64,000 bases of DNA from Polynucleobacter sphagniphilus (GTDB taxonomy: Bacteria > Pseudomonadota > Gammaproteobacteria > Burkholderiales > Burkholderiaceae): assembly GCF_001953355.1 (NCBI RefSeq), contig NZ_MPIY01000001.1:1-64000 (forward strand), in the 5' to 3' direction. Position numbers and translations under genes: made by a program. The stretch's first letter is position 1. Each line of letters starts with the position of its first letter. Below the pieces are notes generated by a model. It had not been told where the DNA came from, did no database searches, and saw nothing but the letters and a program-made list of their open reading frames with translations. Positions 59,781 through 64,000 of this stretch are shown one piece after another.

Positions 59781-61751
59781 TTAACGAGTGTTTCGAAAAA
59801 ATGGATCAAGAATTTTTGTTTTTAAATCGGTAGCAATATATATTGCGGCTGCAGCGGTAGGATGAAACTCATCAAATGTCACAGGAGCCTTATCTTCTTC
59901 TGGTAAAAGCATCATGCATCCCTCTTCATTACATAATCTTTGATATGGTGAGTAGTACATCACACCATTTTCTTTTGAGAACTGTTCAAGTGCCCTGTCG
60001 ACCAATGCTGGGTATGCAACCAGATTTTTGTTGTAAAAGAGTGGTGGCAGAGAGTGATGGTCCTTCCAATATTTATAAGCCAGACGAGAAACATCTTTAT
60101 CCCATCTCGGTGGTGGCCCAATAATCAGAACGGGGATATTGTTCGAATGAAGTATTGCGATAGTTTTTTTGGCTGTTTCGAAATCAGGGGAGTGTAGTAA
60201 AAATGCGATATCGTTTTGAGTCTCGAGAGGGCCGGGATCCCAAGTTTTACTGATGACAACTAGATTTGGTTTTAGTTTAAGTATTTCAGATAGAGCTAAT
60301 TTATTCGCCTCTATACAAAAATTACTTTGGTAGTTTGTTGGCATTAGACCGCCGCAACCTGATGCCGTAAATTGGGTAACCCCAATCCTATTATCCTGCT
60401 CTTCTATATAACTAAAGCCCGGATAATAACTTGCTCCAACGGAATCTCCCCATAAAACAAGCTCGATGGGCCTATCCCTACGAATGCATTTTGTAGAAAA
60501 ATTAGTAAGATCATCACCTGTATCCATAAGAAAGCAGGTTCGCTGTCTTTGTGCTGCAACTTTATCAAACTGATATGTTGTCACCTGCTTTAAGAAAGCC
60601 CTGTTTCTAAATTCCAAGCCTTTGCGGTCATAGCTATTAAAGCCAAGATACCCCACCAAGAGAATTAAAAAAAACAGAGAGCTCACCTTTAGGCGATTGT
60701 GACCACCCTTGCGAATGGGGGTCTCAATGAAGCGGTAAGTCAGCCACGCCAATCCAATCGATATCAACACCAGTCCAGCCCGCAATGGAAGGCTAACTTC
60801 TGCTTGTGTAATGTGCGCAAAGGATAGAAGTGGCCAATGCCAGAGGTACAAGGGAAAACTAATTAAACCAAACCATACTAAAACTGGGTTTGACAGAATC
60901 TTTTGATTAACCCAAGCTTTGGGTCCGGCAAGGAGGATGAGGGCACCTCCACAGGTTGGGAGTAAGGCCCACCATCCTGGGAAAAGGCTATCCTTTGCAA
61001 GCAATCCAACTCCGACCACAAAAAGACTAAAACCAAGAACCGAGAGGGCATCACTTGACTTAATCGAGCAACTCATTAAATCGTTTTTATAGAGCACGAC
61101 ATAAGCGAGAATTGCGCCGATGAGGAGTTCCCAGAAGCGACTTAAAGGGGAGTAAAAGGCGGCTACAGGGTTTATATAAACTGACACTATGTTGATAGCA
61201 AAAGAGCCCAAAGCTATCAAAACAGTGATGGTTAAAAAATTAACTCTGCGCTTCCACGTTAGCCAAAGTAACACTGGCCAAACGATATAGAACTGCTCCT
61301 CTATTCCAAGACTCCATAAATGTAATAAGGGCTTGGTGTTGGCGCTGCCATCAAAGTAGCCACTTTCATTCCATAGGAATAGATTGGAGAGAAATCCAGC
61401 CCCACCGGCAATGTGTTTGCCTAAAAATGCAAAGTCGTCAGAAAGCAAATAAAGCCAGCCAAATCCATAGCAGGTAAAAAGTACCAGTGCTAGTGCTGGA
61501 AAAATACGACGAATGCGGCGACTATAAAAATCACTAAAGCTAAAAACATCTTTATCGAGATTCTCAAAAAGAATGGTCGAAATGAGATAGCCGGAAATAA
61601 CAAAGAAAATATCTACCCCAATAAATCCACCCGAAATCCATTCTGGAAAGGCGTGAAAGGCAACCACTGATAGCACTGCAATTGCCCGCAAACCATCTAT
61701 ATCTGGACGATATTTAGGGTGCAGTTGGGGATGTATGGAATTATTTGTCAT
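59781..61751 (-). CDS. OafA/YrhL-type acyltransferase with C-terminal SGNH domain
   Basis: A 656-residue inner-membrane enzyme. The N-terminal acyltransferase-3 domain shows YRPDIDGLRAIAVLSVVAFH (about residue 14), GGFIGVDIFFVISGYLIS (about 41) and SLGIEEQFYIVWPVLLW, with ten helices. The C-terminal SGNH-like hydrolase/transferase domain has ELVLWGDSVGASYYPGF (about 448) and DEFHPTAAAAIYIA (about 631, catalytic DxxH). It O-acylates a periplasmic or surface glycan. I chose ATG 61751 (MTNNSIHPQ); an upstream in-frame start (61850) would run into the tmRNA terminator. Confidence 0.85.
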   Translation of the reverse strand: MTNNSIHPQLHPKYRPDIDGLRAIAVLSVVAFHAFPEWISGGFIGVDIFFVISGYLISTILFENLDKDVFSFSDFYSRRIRRIFPALALVLFTCYGFGWLYLLSDDFAFLGKHIAGGAGFLSNLFLWNESGYFDGSANTKPLLHLWSLGIEEQFYIVWPVLLWLTWKRRVNFLTITVLIALGSFAINIVSVYINPVAAFYSPLSRFWELLIGAILAYVVLYKNDLMSCSIKSSDALSVLGFSLFVVGVGLLAKDSLFPGWWALLPTCGGALILLAGPKAWVNQKILSNPVLVWFGLISFPLYLWHWPLLSFAHITQAEVSLPLRAGLVLISIGLAWLTYRFIETPIRKGGHNRLKVSSLFFLILLVGYLGFNSYDRKGLEFRNRAFLKQVTTYQFDKVAAQRQRTCFLMDTGDDLTNFSTKCIRRDRPIELVLWGDSVGASYYPGFSYIEEQDNRIGVTQFTASGCGGLMPTNYQSNFCIEANKLALSEILKLKPNLVVISKTWDPGPLETQNDIAFLLHSPDFETAKKTIAILHSNNIPVLIIGPPPRWDKDVSRLAYKYWKDHHSLPPLFYNKNLVAYPALVDRALEQFSKENGVMYYSPYQRLCNEEGCMMLLPEEDKAPVTFDEFHPTAAAAIYIATDLKTKILDPFFRNTR

Positions 61752-61814
61752 TAATGCGAATGATAACGAATTCCTAAGGTGAATTATTTCGTATTTAGCT
61801 CGCAAGATGCCAGT

Positions 61815-61840
61815 AGAAAAGGGCCCAAAGGCCCTTAATC
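61815..61840 (-). terminator. Terminator of the tmRNA gene (minus strand)
   Basis: Arms AAGGGCC (61819-61825) and GGCCCTT (61830-61836), four-base loop. On the minus strand it is followed by a T run at its lower-coordinate side. It lies 17 bases beyond the 3' end of ssrA. Confidence 0.7.
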
Positions 61841-61852
61841 TACTTGACAAAA

Positions 61853-62213
61853 TGGTGGAGTCGGCGGGAATCGAACCCGCGTCCGCAAATCCTCTACAGC
61901 AAGTTCTACATACTTAGTCATATCATTTAATTTAGCCGGTTAGTCACAGATTGACATGTTCCACACCAGCGATTCACTAAATTTTTCGAACTATCCCTCG
62001 TGACGCGAGCTAGTCTTATCTCTTGTAAATGACCCTGATGTAGCTTTCGCTACCTGACCCAAGAGAGAATCAGTTCAGGGGCAACCGCAATTAAGCGGCT
62101 AGTGCGTAACGTTCGTCGTTAGCAGTTATTACATTCCCATTGATTTACGAGATAACGGGTCCTCGGTATGCCCTTGATGCTTTGTAATCCACGTCGAAAC
62201 CATGTCGACCCCG
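61853..62213 (-). ncRNA. ssrA: Transfer-messenger RNA (tmRNA)
   Basis: A 361-base tmRNA for rescuing stalled ribosomes. The 5' end GGGGTCG (62213 downwards) pairs with CGACTCC before the 3' ACCA at 61853, making the tRNA-Ala-like acceptor stem, and GGTTCGATTCCC is the T loop. The encoded tag runs from GCT at 62123 to 62094 with stop TAA at 62093-62091: ANDERYALAA. It is a one-piece (not permuted) molecule. The tag form is typical of Betaproteobacteria. Confidence 0.95.
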
Positions 62214-62273
62214 GAGTTCATGCATAAGAGGTTCTATTTTAAAGCCGCTGGCCTCAAATTTCCCAATATCTTT

Positions 62274-62960
62274 TTATTCCCTGCTGGGAAAGATGATTTG
62301 CAATAAATCGAGAGGGTGATGAATGATGTAATCGGCTCCCCAGGCCTCTGGAGGCTCTTTGCAGCCACAGTAGCCATAGGCGGCAGCAACAGTTTGCATG
62401 CCCGCTGCCTTGCCTGCAATCACATCTCTAATGTCATCTCCCACATAAATTGATTTCGCAGGATCAATATTTGCGATTCTGGCAGCATGCAAAATGGGCT
62501 CTGGGTGTGGTTTAGAGTGTGGCGTAGTGTCGCCAGAAACGGTTGCAATAGATCTATCATGCAAGCCCATTAGTTTTATTAAAGGATTGGTAAAGCGCTC
62601 ACTCTTGTTGGTGATGATTCCCCATGGCAGTTTTGCGTCATCCATTTGATTAAGTAAATGCTTGATACCATCAAATAGGGTGCTATCGACCAGGAGACCT
62701 CTTTCATAATTAGCCATGAACTCATCTCGCAGACCAATGAAATCAGGGTGCGCCGGGGTGATTCCAAAGGCGCCTTCGATTAGGCCGCGGGCACCAGCAG
62801 ATGCACATGGCCGAAGAATGTCATAGGGCTTTAATGGTTGATTACGCACTTCAAGCAGTAGATTGGTTGCGGCAACCAAATCCGGGGCGGTATCAGCTAA
62901 GGTGCCATCCAAATCGAAAAAGACCCCATGGTAAGGGCTTTGATGTGCCTCAGAAGTCAT
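62274..62960 (-). CDS. gph: Phosphoglycolate phosphatase
   Basis: A 228-residue HAD hydrolase. Motif I is [17 protein letters not shown] (about residue 14), [17 protein letters not shown] carries motif II (about 113), and motifs III/IV are [15 protein letters not shown] and [19 protein letters not shown] (about 170). It dephosphorylates 2-phosphoglycolate. Its ATG overlaps the ubiG stop by four bases, so the two are coupled; this ubiG-gph order is usual in Betaproteobacteria. Confidence 0.9.
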   Translation of the reverse strand: MTSEAHQSPYHGVFFDLDGTLADTAPDLVAATNLLLEVRNQPLKPYDILRPCASAGARGLIEGAFGITPAHPDFIGLRDEFMANYERGLLVDSTLFDGIKHLLNQMDDAKLPWGIITNKSERFTNPLIKLMGLHDRSIATVSGDTTPHSKPHPEPILHAARIANIDPAKSIYVGDDIRDVIAGKAAGMQTVAAAYGYCGCKEPPEAWGADYIIHHPLDLLQIIFPSRE

Positions 62961-63646
62961 TTGCGCACTGCAATCATGTAGTTGACTGCAACATCCTCAC
63001 CCAAGCTATAAACCTGAGTGAGCGGGTTGTAACTCAAGCCCTTAATACCAATCATTTCTAGGCCCGCTTGTCGTGTAAATGCCACTAGTTCAGAGGGTTT
63101 AATAAATTTGGCGTATTCATGAGTGCCTTTAGGTAGTAGTTTGAGGATGTATTCCGCGCCAATAATGGCAAATAAGTAGGACTTTGGGCTGCGATTCAAA
63201 GTGCTAAAAAAGAGCGTACCTCCTGGCTTACAAAGCTTGGCACAGGCTCTGACAACTGAGGCTGGATCGGGGACGTGCTCAAGCATTTCCATGCAAGTGA
63301 CTACATCGTATTGTTCTGGCTGCTCTTGAGCCAAATCTTCGGCTGCAATAGAGCGATAGGTAAGTTGTGCTCCTACTTCTAGGGCATGTAATTGAGCTAC
63401 TTTGAGGGCTTTTTCGGATAAATCAATACCGCAGGTGTCTGCTCCAGATTGAGCCATGGATTCAGCTAATATGCCACCGCCACAGCCAACATCGAGCACC
63501 TTCTTCCCGCTGATATCTACAAAAGATTGAATCCATGACAGACGTAATGGATTAATGGCATGCAAGGGCTTAAATTCACTTTCAGGATCCCACCAGCGAT
63601 GGGCTAGAGCGCTAAATTTGGCGATTTCAGATTGGTCGACGTTCAT
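62957..63646 (-). CDS. ubiG: Ubiquinone biosynthesis O-methyltransferase UbiG
   Basis: A 229-residue SAM methyltransferase performing both O-methylations of ubiquinone synthesis. Motifs: [20 protein letters not shown] (about residue 11), [20 protein letters not shown] (about 47, motif I), [19 protein letters not shown] (about 115) and [20 protein letters not shown]. It is the first gene of the pair with gph. A terminator separates it from the ompA gene upstream. Confidence 0.93.
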   Translation of the reverse strand: MNVDQSEIAKFSALAHRWWDPESEFKPLHAINPLRLSWIQSFVDISGKKVLDVGCGGGILAESMAQSGADTCGIDLSEKALKVAQLHALEVGAQLTYRSIAAEDLAQEQPEQYDVVTCMEMLEHVPDPASVVRACAKLCKPGGTLFFSTLNRSPKSYLFAIIGAEYILKLLPKGTHEYAKFIKPSELVAFTRQAGLEMIGIKGLSYNPLTQVYSLGEDVAVNYMIAVRK

Positions 63647-63698
63647 ATAAATTATTTGAGCAGGTGGGGCAGAGAATGCTTACGAATATAGCGGAAAT

Positions 63699-63727
63699 AA
63701 AAAAGCCCGGCATGACCGGGCTTTTTT
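63699..63727 (-). terminator. Terminator after the ompA gene
   Basis: Stem AAAAAGCCCGG / CCGGGCTTTTT (63700-63710 and 63716-63726) with a five-base loop CATGA. On the minus strand it is followed by a T run, 15 bases after the OmpA stop. It isolates ompA from ubiG. Confidence 0.8.
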
Positions 63728-63741
63728 AAGTGAGACGCGAA

Positions 63742-64000
63742 TTACTGCTTAGGTGTCCCAACAACTTCGATGTCAGTACGGCGGTTCTTAGCGCGGCCTT
63801 CAGCAGTTGCATTGCTTGCAACTGGATTGCTCTTACCTTTAGATTCTGTGTAGATGCGGCTACCGTCAACACCTTGAGCTGTCAAATAAGTCTTAACAGA
63901 TTGTGCGCGACGCATACCCAAAGCCATGTTGTAAGCATCGGTACCAACGCTGTCAGTGTTACCAACAGCAACGATTACTTCCAAGTTCATCTTCTTCAAA
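63742..64000 (-). CDS. ompA: OmpA-family outer-membrane protein, C-terminal part (gene continues past the window)
   Basis: The peptidoglycan-binding OmpA C-terminal domain, 86 codons, running off the right edge. Signatures: VAVGNTDSVGTDAYNMALG, MRRAQSVKTYLTAQGVDGSR, and the diaminopimelate-binding ATAEGRAKNRRTDIEVVG. The NTDSVG and RAKNRRT stretches are typical. The protein links the outer membrane to peptidoglycan; whether the N-terminal part is a barrel or a lipoprotein cannot be seen here. Confidence 0.85.
   Translation of the reverse strand, partial: LKKMNLEVIVAVGNTDSVGTDAYNMALGMRRAQSVKTYLTAQGVDGSRIYTESKGKSNPVASNATAEGRAKNRRTDIEVVGTPKQ

Noticed and set aside
61741..61775. A second Fur-like site before the OafA-type acyltransferase.
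   Set aside because: The sequence keeps only about half of the consensus in each half-site and lies in AT-rich DNA; too weak to report.
61853..61900. A tRNA-Ala-like gene on the minus strand (T loop plus CCA).
   Set aside because: It is the 3' part of the tmRNA, whose 5' acceptor strand lies at 62207-62213; no complete tRNA cloverleaf exists here.
1..64000. CRISPR arrays, rRNA operons and prophage structural genes.
   Set aside because: No regularly spaced short repeats, no rRNA sequence and no capsid, tail or packaging genes were seen.

Overview
The window looks like a chromosomal segment of a Betaproteobacterium, most likely Polynucleobacter or a close Burkholderiaceae relative. This rests on the tmRNA (encoded tag ANDERYALAA), monomeric isocitrate dehydrogenase, the cobA-DUF934-cysI layout, a small DarP, an HmuP-type protein, and OmpA/UbiG/Gph next to ssrA. 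The genus is inferred, not proven. Genes are densely packed, many with 4-bp start/stop overlaps, and several starts appear to be TTG.

Region 1 (1-18095) is an accessory surface-polysaccharide island, almost all on the minus strand. Its left edge carries a decayed IS3-family transposase abutting an N-terminally truncated tyrosine recombinase. One run (7731 down to 1000) encodes a GtrB-like lipid-linked glycosyltransferase, an FAD oxidoreductase, a polytopic GT-C-like protein, an SDR, a xylose-isomerase-like enzyme, a small SMR-type transporter and a second GT2. The second run (18095 down to 7911) is an ABC-dependent export cluster: GT2, Wzm, Wzt with a C-terminal glycan-binding domain, a 982-residue methyltransferase/RgpF fusion, a WsaF-like glycosyltransferase, a methyltransferase and a very AT-rich membrane-protein gene. 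A WecA/WbpL-type initiating transferase follows at 21121-22203.

Region 2 (18287-21120) is a small variable patch. It holds a HigBA toxin-antitoxin pair with a 37-bp nested palindrome upstream and a translationally coupled third gene, an M23 peptidase, decayed gene relics and a 43-residue membrane peptide.

Region 3 (22347-39496) is mixed core and accessory metabolism: DUF3108 protein, ChaA antiporter, sirohydrochlorin chelatase, MipA-like porin, assimilatory sulfite reductase with its siroheme methyltransferase, a HicB gene behind a frameshifted hicA, an HdeD-like protein, a TonB-dependent receptor, a PQQ-type sugar dehydrogenase overlapping a dihaem cytochrome c, an acyltransferase, DarP, a GMC oxidoreductase and an EamA transporter.

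Region 4 (39570-45281) is a branched-chain amino-acid-type ABC operon (liv) in which LivM and LivG are one polypeptide, followed by an exported carboxymuconolactone-decarboxylase-like protein that has no cysteine.

Region 5 (45278-48070) is a compact extracytoplasmic flavin cluster: ApbE, an FMN-binding protein, a membrane protein broken by a homopolymer indel, and an outer-membrane barrel behind a Fur-like site. The rest (48154-64000) is mostly housekeeping: DUF3820, a secreted endonuclease, a lytic transglycosylase, FKBP, monomeric IDH, TrhO, pirin, a methyltransferase, a TonB-HmuP-FecA-like uptake set, an OafA-type acyltransferase, tmRNA, Gph, UbiG and the C-terminal part of an OmpA protein cut by the window edge.
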